From positions 213,669 through 277,668 of the forward strand of contig NW_019775214.1 of assembly GCF_001039355.2 (NCBI RefSeq): a DNA stretch of 64,000 nt, given 5' to 3'. This document shows, in pieces, positions 11,980-24,604 of this stretch. The DNA is from Lingula anatina. Its lineage: Eukaryota > Brachiopoda > Lingulata > Lingulida > Lingulidae. Under the pieces are notes generated by a model. It searched no databases and was not told where the DNA came from. It saw only the letters and a program-made list of their open reading frames with translations. The translations under genes and the position numbers were made by a program. Position 1 is the stretch's first letter. Every line of letters starts with the position of its first letter.

Positions 11980-14900
11980 AGTTGTTGTAACATAAATGTT
12001 CTTGTACTAACTTCCAATGGAATGTCTTTCTTCATAAATTGCATCTGCATGAATATGTTATCCCACAATATCTGTCATGATCAATGATGTGTGTTGTAAT
12101 TTAATGTGTTAGTTGATTGATTGTGGGATTGTAGTCTCTTGAAAAGTTGCACAGAGAAGCACTTTTATTATAACCTATTGTAAAAACCATGTGAAATTAC
12201 AAATCAGATCATTTGTACTCGGTTTCTTATAATGTTATGGCATTCTCTTTGTTTTCTTTTTTGCAGTTGCTGAAAAGAAAACTGCTCCATCCAGAAGAAT
12301 CCCTACAAAAGGCCACGCTAAAAGCAATTCTTTGCCCCGAGTGGGTCAGCGCAATGTCAGTCCCTCCACTTCCCCGAGACCAGGTGCAGGCACCAGGAAC
12401 AGAAGAAAGGGGAGCCTGGTACGGATGTCTCTCTTCTTCTTCTTCTTGATTCTGGCTATTCTGTATCTTCATTTTTAGAGCAGGACATAATTTCATGTTT
12501 TGAATTTTGATTACAAAATTTTGGGTTTGCACCATCAAAATATAGTCGTTGTAAATGTCACAGTAAAACATTCACTGAAAATATTTAATTACTCACTGTT
12601 AAGACATATCACAAGGCATTTTGTGAAAGTTTAAATATTGATTATTTTCTAGAATATCCAGCAAAGAAGATCTCAGCAGAATAAGAATGTAAATTTTAAT
12701 TCTGAAAACTTCAAAAATGTGGACAAGCGTCTAGCACAAAGTTTATTAGATGAAATAGTTGACCAGGGACCAGCTGTTTCATTTTCTGACATAGGTATGT
12801 GGAATAAACATATATATATATATTCATATATATCAAATTGATAAACATCAAATGTGCATTTAGTGCACAGGTTTGCTTATTTATGTGCAGTGAGTGATCT
12901 TGGTATATTTAGGAAAAAATTTTAAGTTTGAAAACTTCCATCCCCAGGGGATATTTGACTGTTTTCCTTAGTTTTCTACGTCCCACAAGTGAGTAATGGT
13001 GATTGTTTAGCTTGCATGTTGAGCCTGGTGTTATTGCATATCAACATGGCTCCAGCAGATGAAAACTTCCCTCACACCAGGATTTTTACACCAGAAGAAC
13101 ATTTTCAAGTTCATATTGTCTGTATTTTGACAGATAAGCACACATATTGCTAACCTGCTGGCTTTTCTTTTTCCAGCTGGGCAGTCAGTTTCCAAGCAAG
13201 CCCTGCAAGAAATAGTGATTTTGCCTTCTCTTCGACCAGAGGTATATCACCATTTTTCATATCAAAATAAAAATTGTTCATAGTTCTTAAAGTTAAAATT
13301 CCTTTAAGCAAGAGCCAATGCAAAGTTTAGTTTCAGAAAATTATGGTAACAAAAATATACCTCAGGCATGCACAAGTGCACTGTTTTGGAATGTTTTCCT
13401 ATAAAACATTGAATCCAATCTATGTGTGTATTCATTCATTTATTTTTCTCTCTTTGGAACTTTTTGCAATGACTATGCCCACCAAGTATAATTTGCATCT
13501 TGAAGAAAACAATACAATAATACAAGATATGAACCAATAATTTCCTTTTCTGTTGAATCCTTAGCTGTTCACAGGCCTGCGAGCACCAGCCAGAGGGTTG
13601 TTATTGTTTGGTCCTCCTGGTAATGGAAAAACAATGCTGGTGAGTAGCAAGATTTGGGTCTGAGGTTATGGAAAAAAAATTTTCTGTACAGATCCGTTGT
13701 GAAAGTGCTATGCAACAGAATCATAAACATAAAGACTGAAGTATTGGTTAATTTTTATAGGGTGGTATATATGATTATGTGTTTTCCTACAAACATTTTT
13801 TTACCTTTCCAAGTATAAAGTTTCTTTTAGACAAATAACTGGATGATATTAACCAATTGAATTTTTTAAATATAAATCAAGGTTTTTTTTACTAACGAGA
13901 ATGTAGTAAAATGAAGTTTTTCATTATTGATAAAAAGTATATTGTAGATGGAAATTTCAATACAAATGCCTTAGGGAATAGTGTAAGATACAACATATTA
14001 GGTGAATAAGTTTGCATGTGATTTCATAATTTAATGATTAAATATATTTCTTCTTTTAGGCAAAGGCTGTAGCTAATGAATCCCATTCCACATTTTTTAG
14101 CATAAGTTCTTCAAGCCTTACATCAAAATATGTGAGTATTTGTTTTGTAAAAGCAAAAAAAAAAATAATAATACAGTTTTGTGGATCTGAGGATCAGTTT
14201 TGACATAAATATTTGTGTGTATTTGGCTTAAAAAATTGTGTAATAAGTTTCTCTTTATATCAAAAGCTGTATACAAAATAATTAATGAACAGTATTATTA
14301 TTATTATTCCTAGTCACCTTGGAAATGATTATCTGTATACTTGAACTGATATGAGAAGCTTTACTGGTGTTTCACACCATGTGGTACTGGAATTGCTATC
14401 TAGATAAGATCCTTCTCTTTGTTGTTTTTCCACAAGTTGATTTTCCCTTTTCTCACCAGCATTCATTGCACTACACATCTATTGTGAATGAGATGACAAT
14501 GGTTTCCTGTTTTGTAGGTTGGAGAAAGTGAAAAACTTGTGCGGGCATTATTTGCACTTGCCAGGGAGCTGCAGCCTTCCATAGTGTTCATAGGTAAAAC
14601 ATAAATGAAAGGATTATTTAAATTTTGTGCTGGAAAGTAAAAGAAAAAAGTGATTATTTTTAAAATGTGAAAATAACTTTTTTTTTTTTTTTAGGATTTT
14701 TGTCTTTAAATCAGTTGACTGGTGGTTGTTGAACAGTAATTGATTTTAGATTGTTGAGTAATTCAAAATCTTAGGCTCATAAAACACATATGCTGGGTCC
14801 AAGTTAAAATTGAGCACCTCAGAAGATTGAGTTATGAATAGAAATCTTACTGATTTCTTTAAAATAGTTGTAGTAGTTAAAAATCATACTCTGAGATTAT

Positions 14901-17900
14901 TTTTATTAAGATAAGAAAAATAGATGAAGTTGACTCCATATTGGGTGCAAGGCAAGGGTGAGGAAAGGACGATATTTGGAGATGAAAAAGAATTTGTTGT
15001 TTACTTTGATAAGCAAAAAATTGAACTTCTAATTGTTGCAGTATCTTTTATCTAAATTATCACCCATTATTATTATTATTATTTTTATTTATTTATTTAT
15101 TTATTTTGCTTTGGATGCTGCAGATGAGATAGACTCCATGCTGTGTGAGAGGAAAGAGGGTGAACAAGATTACAGCAGGAGAATAAAGACTGAATTCCTT
15201 GTGCAGTTTGATGGGGTAATGAATAGTATTTTGACACTCTTTTATCTGAATCCATAGATGTGCTGGGATGATTATACTTACAACCAAATAGATTTTCATT
15301 GGCTTAATCATAATTTTGCATCATATACATGATAGATTTGTTGGCAAACAGTGATACAAGTTACATTTTCATGGCCTCAATGGATAATGTTTAGCTGAAA
15401 CTTACTGAGTGAGTCCTAGCATGCACTGTGGTTTTTATTTTGTAGTTGCAAGATGCATTAAATAAACATTGAACAACAATGGATCATGGTAGTGACTTTC
15501 ATTCTCCTGACTGGTAGTTTATGGATGTTAACTAATAACTTCTTTTTTACTTCTTCACTTTCTATCAGAAATTAAGCCCTATTTCATTTTGATTCCTTAT
15601 TCCCTCTCACCATTAATAATAGATTAAAGTCATATATGAGAAATGAGTTGGAGACTTATATTATTGTTTTCTATTCCTATCAGGTAACAAGTAACAGTGA
15701 AGACAGAATTCTCATCATGGGTGCAACAAACCGACCTCAGGAGCTGGACGATGCTGTGCTGCGTAGATTTCCCAAGAGGATCTATGTCGGCATGCCAGAT
15801 TTTGAAACAAGGCGGGGCATGCTGACCCATTTACTCAGCAAGCACAATAATCCCTTAACAATGGATGAAATAGATAGACTAGCAAGGTATGGTTCTGTAT
15901 TACTGGGTAAGCATATGTAATTAAAGTTATATGAATCAAATAGGTTGCCAATTTAATATTTTCTTAGTATGTTTTTCCCCTGTTTGCCCCTTTTCCCTGT
16001 ATGGATCCTGATGGTTGCCATCAATGAGACTAAACTGAGTAGATATTTGAAGGAAACTGTGTCATATTTCAGGAGCTGTGAGGGTTATTCTGGCAGTGAT
16101 ATGAATGCACTAGCTAAAGATGCTGCCTTGGGACCAATTAGAGGTAAGAATTAGGGGCTGGTTCTGAAAAATGGAAGTTAGTTGTCTCTTTAAGACAAAA
16201 GCTTTTAGCCTGCTTCAATGTTGTGGTGCTTTAAAGACCAAAAATAATTTTAAAATATTTTGCACAATTGCCTATTTATAGAAAAAGGAATGAGAATGAC
16301 TTAGCTTGTGCCAATGTACATAATAATTAAGATTTATGAGTTTTAGTTTTTATAGCCTGAAGCATAAATTCTCATAATTTTTCTTGTAATTTTGGCGTAT
16401 GCAGATTTTGGCATTGGTCTTATTGCAACAAAGAATAAAGGTGTAAGTAGACACATATATTATAATTTAAATATTACTTTCAGAATTGAATCCAAATGAT
16501 GTTAGGACAATGGATGCAAGCCAGGTAAAGTTTCTGTTAATGAAACTCAAATAGATCTTTTTAAACAAGTCCAAAAATTGAAATTGATTCTGTTGTCATT
16601 GACATTTTTTAGTTACAGACATGCTAAAAAGACTTGCTAATCACAACTTGTAGAAACAAAACCTGATTATCTTATTTCATAATTTCAGATTCGGAACATT
16701 CGCCTGTCAGATTTTGAACATTCATTGCGCAAAATCCGCTGCAGTGTTCCTCAAAGAACTTTACAAGCGTACGAATCTTGGAATCGGGAATATGGGGACA
16801 TGTCAGCTTTATGAGTTTTGCATACGCAAAAGACCTTACAGAAATATCACTTCCACATTGGAAAATTTTACTTGGGGTTGAATAAGATCTCTCTTTTGGA
16901 GCCATGTATTGGTGCCCAAATCAAACTGAACTGATTTGAAATAAACATCTGAGTCTGGCTTACCATATTTGTTGCAGAGTGTTGGGAGTACCCAAGTAAT
17001 GGCAGGGTCTGTGTATTGTAAAAGATAAAAACCCAGCTTGACAGGTGCCCCTGGTGGGCCTGAGGAAGTGGTGCTGTAACTAATGTGGTCCTGCTTTATC
17101 AACTGTGTAGCTGGAGGTGCTGGGCAGGTTGTAGAAAATCTTTCCAGTCTGATGTTCAGTGATATGAGCTATGAATAGAGAATTATGGGTCATGAACATT
17201 ATGATATTATGAACACAAGAACCTTTATTTTATTTATTTATTTTTGTTTTTGCCAATTACATTCCTTTTCACCAGATTAATGCCAAATTCATGAAGAAGT
17301 AATATAAGATTTTTTTTTTCATTTTCTGTAATGGTAGCTAATCGATAACAATTATTTGCTAGCATGAGACTAAATGGGTGTAGTTTGGGCTAAAACAAGT
17401 TTTGTGGGAATTGTAATGGTTCATATTTTGTGTGGACAGGAACTGAATATAATTTATACTCACCTCAAGCGTAATGTGAGGAAGGGTTTTAGGGAAGTTC
17501 TATAAGATAAACCTTATCAAAAAAATTTGTACTAAATAATAAGTCATCTATTTTCCTTGGAAAAAATCACAGCGAAAGGCATTCCACATCTTCAGTGTAA
17601 TCTTACTTTGTGTAAGTGGGTTGTACTGTACGGTACAGGCTGTGGTTGATGGAAGCATCTGGTATTACAGGGATTGCCATTTATTCCCATACACCTATGC
17701 ATTAACTGAACATTGCAGCATTTTCAATCATATGGGTTCTCTTTAATGTTTAATATTAAAGCAATCATAAATGGCTTTTTAAGAAAGCTTTCAAGTCTTA
17801 TGAACAATTACATTAGACCTGTGTGTCTAAGTTTTGTTTATATTTTCATTTGGTCATCTTTAGTTGTATGAAAATATTCCTTTGTGACTGAAGATAAAAT

Positions 17901-18440
17901 ATGAAACTTTTTTATCCAAATATTGAAGTAAAAATAGTTTAGGGGGATATGAGATAAGCTTTCTGTCAAGAGCTCCAATTTTAAATGATTTCTTTTGTAA
18001 GATAATCCAAATTAATGTCTCCTCTTGCTTTACTTCGATGACAAAAACTTTGGATGAAATGAATTTATATATTTTGTAACAGTTTTTGCAAAGAATATTT
18101 TGAGTAAAAAAGACATTTATCTGCTTTGTATGACCTTTTTGTTGTTAAAGTCCATTTTCCTATTTATTTATATTCATTTATTTAATGTCATCAGTTGTTT
18201 GTCATTAAGAAGGTAATTTAACAAAAAATTTGCATAACTGATATCGTTAGAACAGTTTACATGCAGCGATATATGAAAATAAATATATGGAACGGAGTTA
18301 TTTTTATTCTTTTACAGTTAATTACCAACAAAGTTTTTCAACATATATTGCTCAGTAAGCAAAATTATGCAATGATGAAGCATTTAAAGAAAGGACATGT
18401 TTATACTGAGGCAGTAATTTGATTTAATAATATAATAATC
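11980..18440 (+). repeat. Large direct repeat, copy B (spastin locus)
   Basis: Second copy of 5164-11978. It ends around TTTAATAATATAATAATC, after which the sequence is unique. It is shorter than copy A because of shorter microsatellites and the missing 161-bp transposon. Confidence 0.93.
12267..16814 (+). CDS. SPAST: Second copy of spastin exons 4-14 (probable allelic duplicate in the assembly)
   Basis: Eleven exons match the upstream spastin copy one for one with equal lengths: 12267-12418, 12653-12794, 13177-13241, 13565-13639, 14060-14131, 14518-14593, 15124-15215, 15684-15886, 16073-16143, 16484-16524, 16689-16814 (TGA). Encoded residues of the AAA domain look identical or nearly so to the first copy; differences are mostly silent or intronic. 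No MIT-domain exons precede it: the copy begins at 11980, directly after a single N at 11979, in the middle of an intron. Read alone it would appear to be a spastin paralogue lacking the MIT domain and linker start. More likely it is the other haplotype of the same gene, kept by the assembler. A true tandem partial duplication is possible but less likely. Confidence 0.9.
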
Positions 18441-18484
18441 ATAAATTGTGTACACAGACACTAAGGAACCAGGATTTTATGGGA

Positions 18485-18498
18485 TGGGGGGGGGGGGG
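18485..18498. repeat. Poly(G) run
   Basis: A run of about 12-13 G just after the end of the spastin repeat block, of a length that is often misread in assemblies. Confidence 0.8.
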
Positions 18499-18639
18499 CA
18501 CAAAACAAAGATTCTTTCATGCAACACAAAGCAGTAGGTGAGGATGCTTTCACTGCACTATTCAATGCACAGGAATGGAAAATTGCTTGGTTTTTGTCTC
18601 AATTCTTTCATTAAAGTTTTTTTTTTTTTTCAGGGGGAG

Positions 18640-18803
18640 GGCACTAATTAAATCTCAGCTCAATTCAACTGGTCGAGGGATGACACGTGGGGAGCCGTGT
18701 GATAGGCAGAGAGACCATTACAGGATTAAGTGGTCTTCCTTTCATGTAGGTCTGCCATATTTAGGTTGTGGCCTAGCTCGCACTCGGCTCTTCTCATTCT
18801 GAA
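18640..18803. mobile_element. Partial MITE copy, related to 1923-2227
   Basis: Shares AGACCATTACAGGATTAAG, a GGTCTTCCTTTCATGTAGG block and GCCATATTTAGG with the right arm of the hairpin at 1923-2227, in the same order, ending CATTCTGAATGGGGC. No left arm is visible. Confidence 0.65.
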
Positions 18804-19624
18804 TGGGGCTGTACTTTCATCCTGGATGCACCCTTAGCATACATTCTTGTTTGACCAACTTTGTAGGTAAAAATTGGATGTCCACATTAAAATGTTCACA
18901 GCATGTGCAGAAGCCACAAAAGGGTTTCAAGACAAACGCTCACAGATCTCTGGTAATGCTCAATTTTTCTTCTGAATTGTTTAATGTGCAAAACTGTTAC
19001 ATGTCATGTTATATTACTTTTCAATGTCCTAAGATGCAGCATTTTATATGTAATTACACATTTATGGTGATGTGTATTACAGTAATGGAACTATAGTATA
19101 CAGTATACATTTTTTAATCATTCATCATTGTGCATATCAGTTGTAGATGTGTGAGGTTTCTATTTATGACTCATAAAAATTAAAATCATTCATACTTCCC
19201 ATTAAACACACTTCCCATTAAAAGGAAATGTAATTTAATATGCCAAGAAATAAAATCGGTTGTGCTACAACTTTAATAGTTATCAATTGCAATGCCATTA
19301 CATTTGTGAGTAAAACCTCATTTTGGAGTATTCCACAGATATAAAACAGATCCTGATGCATTTTAAGCTGCTGAAGACAACAAATAACATGACCATACAA
19401 TTATTTTCTCTTAAACACTCATGAAATATCCTAGTTATTTCTCAACACATTACATCACAATATCATACAACAATGAAATCTCCACTTGGCTGAACAGCGT
19501 CACTCCTTGATATAAGGCTTCTAAAGCATTAATCTAGGTTAAAAATAAAATAAAGCTGAAGAAAAAAACTTTAAACCACCATTAAGAACTGCACTGGGAA
19601 AAATGCCACTTTTGACGTAATTCG

Positions 19625-22600
19625 TCATGCAATCTGGTGTCTCTGAAAACCCGTTTTTGTCTTCTTTTTGAAGTTTCTTTTCATGAAACTTAATTTGTAA
19701 CAATAAGAGAGTGACTGCTCTTCCATCACTTTCCCTTTGTTTGCCTGATAATACAGGAACTCACTCATGTGGCATGGGATAGAGTGGAACAAAAGGAATC
19801 CTTGGACTTCAAGGCGGCGGAGTTCACTATACATTTTTCGTAATGATGCTGGATGTCTGCCGTACACTCTGTCGATCATATTGGCTTGGAATATCAACTG
19901 ATGGGCAGACTGTAAATAGATATTTTTCAAAGCCTCGTGAATAAACTTGTTTTTCTAGAACTCCAATAAATACATCTTCAAATAATCTACAGATGTTCCC
20001 AATAAAACATTTGAATAAATAGCAGGTAAAAACCAATTTAAAAGGAACTGCACTTAGGATACTACATATTCAAAATAGTTACTTAGAATCAGAAAAAAAA
20101 TACATGAAAAAATGGTAACTTTTTCATATTTTTTCATATCAAAATTAAAAATGAGGGGAATGTGGGTGTGAAACATGAAACATGACATAGACAATGTACC
20201 TTTAATATTCCATTATTCAAAAAGTTTGACAAAATCTCCCATTCCATGGTTGTGTAGTGAATATCTATAACATCTACTGTCCTTAAACGCTTGACAAACA
20301 ATTTCAGGTCATCCATGGTCAACTCATTAAGTTTTCTGTGACCAGATCTGAAGTATAACAAATATCATCTTCATCAATTTACTCTGCTGACAAAAATACT
20401 TTGCTTAATAAAGAATATCTTTAAAATATTCATTTTTTTGGTACATCTTCATTGAACTGTGTTTCACATTGCCAGTTATTAGCCCATGAGAGCAAAAATA
20501 GCATTAATCAATATTTTTCCAATGTCAAATTTCTTCCAGAATTGTGTAAGTTTTTTTTTTTTTTAAACTGTCTCTCTGTTCCTTAAATATATCATGAAAA
20601 CATTTTTGCTTACTCTTGTTTGAATATAAGGTTTCCATACTGAAAGACTGGAATGAACTGGTAGACATCACAGTCAGCCTCACGGAAAACTTGTCTAACT
20701 GGGAGTTCCCTGTTTTTGCTTTAAAGGCAAAAAGCAATGAGAATGTATTGGAAATATATATGTATACTTCATTCATAAAATCCATTTAAGTGCATGTCAC
20801 TATAAATCTGATAGAGGTATACATGAATATTTGACTTTTGTAAATGAGCTCATTAAGCAATTCAATGAAGTCTGTTAGTACCAATGAGATATCACACCTT
20901 CATTTGTTATTGCCCCCTGAATATGAGCTCTCACCTTCTATGCTTTAGAAAAGAAAAACACATTAAATGATAAATTATTGTTTGTTCTTAGTCATGCTTT
21001 GTGAGCTGACCCACCTAAATATGAGCACCTGTCTCCTGTGCTGCTCCAGGGAGCATACTCCAGTGACAGAGGTGCTGTGAGGGAGGACAGTGGATACCAG
21101 ATTGGGGGCCTCCAGGAAAGCATGGCATTCCTCCTGCAAGGTGTTGATATGGTCTAATACTCGAGCTTCTTCTAGTTCAAGTGCACCTGGAATGATAACA
21201 AGAAAAAAGTTGGAATTTCATAGACTAGTTAATATCTTGTTATAAGTGTCTTTAATGACTTTTTGTGAAAGGCAATAATGTCAGGGGCAGATTTAGGCGG
21301 TCTTCTGGGTCTTCCAGAAGACGGTCAGATTTTCAAGTTTACATTGACGGATATTAAAGTTTTTCTGTCGGAAGACGGTCAAAAATGAGGATAAATCGAC
21401 AAAGATATTTTGGAAGACTGTCAGAAAATACCTCTGGATCCGCCCCTGAATGTAGTTTTGTTATCAAGACTGACATGCCTTACAAGTGAAAAACTGGACT
21501 GGATTATTTCAGACTTACAAGTGTTGTGTATTCAAAGTGTGAGGGCATACATTTTTTATTAACATGTGTAAGTGAATCACTATGAGTAAAGAAGACCCTG
21601 TGTACACAGGTGTGTTCTCTCACCTGCATCAGCAGGCGGGTGCATCACAAACATCTGCTCCCCAGGGTTCTGTATCCATGACAACCAGTAAACACAGGAC
21701 TCCATGACGGTGACTTGTAAACAAAGAGGACTGGAGGCAGAGGTGTGGTAGAGACGGAACCCTTGGTGATAGAACAGATTGTACAGGGACCTGTACCAGT
21801 TGAATAAATAGTCATCATCCAGCTTATCTGAAATAAAGGGTATAAGAAAAAAAGAGTAGATTAACATGGAGGAGGGTGCAGATTACATGCAAATTATCAT
21901 TTTTCACCTTTTGCTTCTTTTCATATGATGCATATATTATAGAAGCCACTCTTCAAGTTTCATGGGCCAAAATTTAAATGTTTCAAAAGTGTACAAATGT
22001 GTGCAACTTATTACACTAGGCTATCATTGCATATAAGAAAATATTGACAGAGATTCTTAAGGTTGTTGTGACCAGGGAGGGGGGCATATGTTATTTGTGC
22101 ATCTTGGGTCCACCAAAGAATCATGAGAAAAGAGTGCCTCACCTATTGTCATTACTATGTGCAACTGCTTAACTGACATCAGCAACCTATCCTCATTCAT
22201 GAAATGAAGAATTTCCCACAATTGTACTTCTCTGGAAGGTCTGTCCATTTTCAGAATATCTATATGTTTAAGTCCTCCTTTCTTCAGTATGTCATTGAAT
22301 GTATTCTGTCCATAAAGGTTTCTTGTAAAATCATGATTGTCATTTGCAACCAAAAAGGTTTTTAGAATATGTGTGTTATTCATCTCTCTAAAAACTATAT
22401 CTGCATCTGCAAAGTTTGTGATTACATTGACTTGGAAGCTATAGTTCAAAGCAAGAGCACTCTCAAATGCTATGTCATATGGAGTCCTGGAAATATAATG
22501 AAATTTGTGCTTAATATTAATCATGAAATAATATATAAATTAATGTCATTATATATATATATATAATGCTTATACCAGATAACAAAAAAAAACTGATAAT

Positions 22601-23168
22601 AGCATATATATAGCTATATGTACAACATGAAAGTCTCTAAAAGATGTACTTGCATGAAAGATCACAGTGTTTTTTTCAATCAAAGATCATACCATTTTTT
22701 GAAATCTACAAGTTCATCAGCACACTACTACTAGTAGGTGACAGCAGAAAGTACACACTTTTACACAGATTGTTAAAAAATAGTGTCTCAATTTGTTAAA
22801 AAATAGTGTCTCAAGATTGATGTAATACAATATTCTCCTTACCATACAGAGTAAGCTATTCCACTCTGTTCAAAGTCAATCCCCGTATTATTTTCAGTGC
22901 AAATCAAGTAGTCTGTCCTGTTACTCAGGGCAACTGTACTGTTACATAGATAATGGTATGTGGTGATGAATTTGAGTAATCGCTGAGCTTCCTTTTCAGC
23001 TGTAGCAAGAGGCCTTAATGGCCTCCATTTACTACCATAGTAATGTATAGTAACATAACAGTAAATTCCAATAACAAAGACAACAAGTAATGCGATGTTC
23101 CTCTTGATGCCCCTGCGGCATGGTTTCATTGGCCGAATCATCATGCACTTAGCAGTGTCGATGGCCAA
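19625..23168 (-). CDS. Type II membrane protein with two tandem degenerate METTL24-like domains
   Basis: Exons in coding order: 23168-22843, 22486-22143, 21827-21624, 21186-21015, 20709-20614, 20347-20200, 19909-19625 (TGA). They sum to 1575 bases in one frame, 524 residues. A basic N-terminus (KPCRRGIKR) precedes a membrane helix (residues about 26-43, ALLVVFVIGIYCYVTI). Two copies of a Methyltransf_22 (METTL24-type) fold follow. Domain 1 has AYSVWTPYDIAFESAL, HIDILKMD (about 183-190) and LYNLFYHQGFRLYHTSAS. Domain 2 has ADCDVYQFIP, VIDIHYTTMEWEIL (about 407-420) and YSELRRLEVQGFLLFH. The family signature after the strand is usually D-[IV]-E-G-A-E-W. Domain 1 has D-R-P-S-R-E and domain 2 has DIHYTTMEW, and no clear G-rich SAM loop is seen, so catalysis is doubtful. 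The family call rests on motif memory. An acceptor-like site near 23329 suggests a 5' UTR intron. Confidence 0.7.
21282..21448 (+). mobile_element. 167-bp non-autonomous DNA transposon with TSD, in an intron
   Basis: Starts CAGGGGCAGATTTAGG and ends GATCCGCCCCTG, flanked by AATGT on both sides (21277-21281 and 21449-21453). Internal GTCTTCTGG/CCAGAAGAC forms a short palindrome. Same family as 8649-8809 and 39345-39512. It sits between the exons 21827-21624 and 21186-21015 of the METTL24-like gene. Confidence 0.93.
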
Positions 23169-23340
23169 TTCTCTATTTTCAATTTTTCATTCAACATGTG
23201 GTGGTCTTGCGACCCTGTGTCCTGGTAAAGCATGGCTACTAGTACAGTAATTCACTTCTTACGGCCATCATCTTCATCTTCAAAATTGGGGATGATATCA
23301 TTTGAGGTCTATAGAGTGTATACCTTCGATCACCTGTGAA

Positions 23341-24600
23341 TATAAAAAGATAAACTGTTAAATGTTCTCAATAAATAAATAACACACTGCAAGTTGTAAA
23401 TTACTTAATTTGAACCCTTTTCCTCAATTTGCCTCTCTTTGTAACCCTGTCAATGAGTGTATCTTAAAGTAAGTGCTGTTGCTGAATGCAAGACTCTGAA
23501 AGTGCCATATAAGCCAGGTGATACCACAAACAAGTGAATGAACACATCTCTGTGCATTTCATATTGGGGCAAGAATACATGACTTTGTGATGTGACGTGT
23601 GTAATGATCACAGCTCAATGTAGGGTAAAATATGGAAATGATATTTGAGTTTGCAAGATGCCCATAGCTCAAGTGCACTGCTGCATGGCTTTTCTGCAGA
23701 AACTCCAGCAAAACAGCAGATGTATACTTACATGTAAATACAGTGGTAAAACAAGAATCATTTAAATAAATACAAAAAATATGTAAGACGTACGTACCAT
23801 GTGTTATGCAAAATTATGTCTGCCAAAATACATGTATAGGTACAACTGGTGACTTACAAAAATGAAAAGTAGCAATATAAATTTTGAGTTATTTCAGCAA
23901 ATTAAGCTTAAAAAATAAATATTCAAATATGAATGAATTTATAAATAACTGCAATGGGCAGTTGCTCTAACCCAGGCAGCCATTAACTTATTAACATCCG
24001 TGGATATACACTCACAACAACAAATGAGTTATATGCAAGTGCAGTGGCCTGGGAGTATTTATAAACTGATGCACAAAGATAGTAAAGTAACTCCGCCCAA
24101 TGTAAATAAGGTAGCAAGTATGATCTTCAATTTCAAGTCAACAAAAAATCATAAGCAATTACTTTGCTAGGGAACAATTCAAGGTCAAGCTTAAGATTCG
24201 ACATAAATGATTTACATATCAAATCTTAAACGGAGGGTATGGCATTTTTACTCTGAACTTTTACCATGACTGCAGTCCCTGATTTCATTCATGATTCAAA
24301 TATGCGACAATGCTTGGATGATGGATTTCTGGTTTTTAAATTTCCAAGTTGTCACTTGTAGTCTTGAGGCCCCATATAATCATTTTACATGATCCGATAA
24401 AAGAACCCTTATCGATTTATTAAAGTAGGAACAACAACTTACCCCTTTCCTTAAAAAATTAGCCTAATTTTTTTGGTTTTGGAGGTAGGAAAAAAGGTTT
24501 CATTCTTCACCATGTGAAGTACAGAAATAACATACCTAAAATTCGTCTGAAAAAAAACCCCTACCGGCAACTCTCATTGAAACTCATTGAACGACCCAAA
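23341..24600. other. Intergenic region between two divergent genes, probable shared promoter region
   Basis: Separates the METTL24-like gene (-) from the 317-residue gene (+). It is AT-rich, with no open frame of note. It is duplicated with small differences at about 28145-29430. No clear TATA box was assigned. Confidence 0.5.
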
Positions 24601-24604
24601 ACAA

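Noticed and set aside
12267-16814. Second spastin gene as a genuine MIT-less paralogue
   Set aside because: The copy starts at an N within an intron, has no first exon or promoter, and its differences from copy A look allelic. Kept as a duplicate, not as a new gene.
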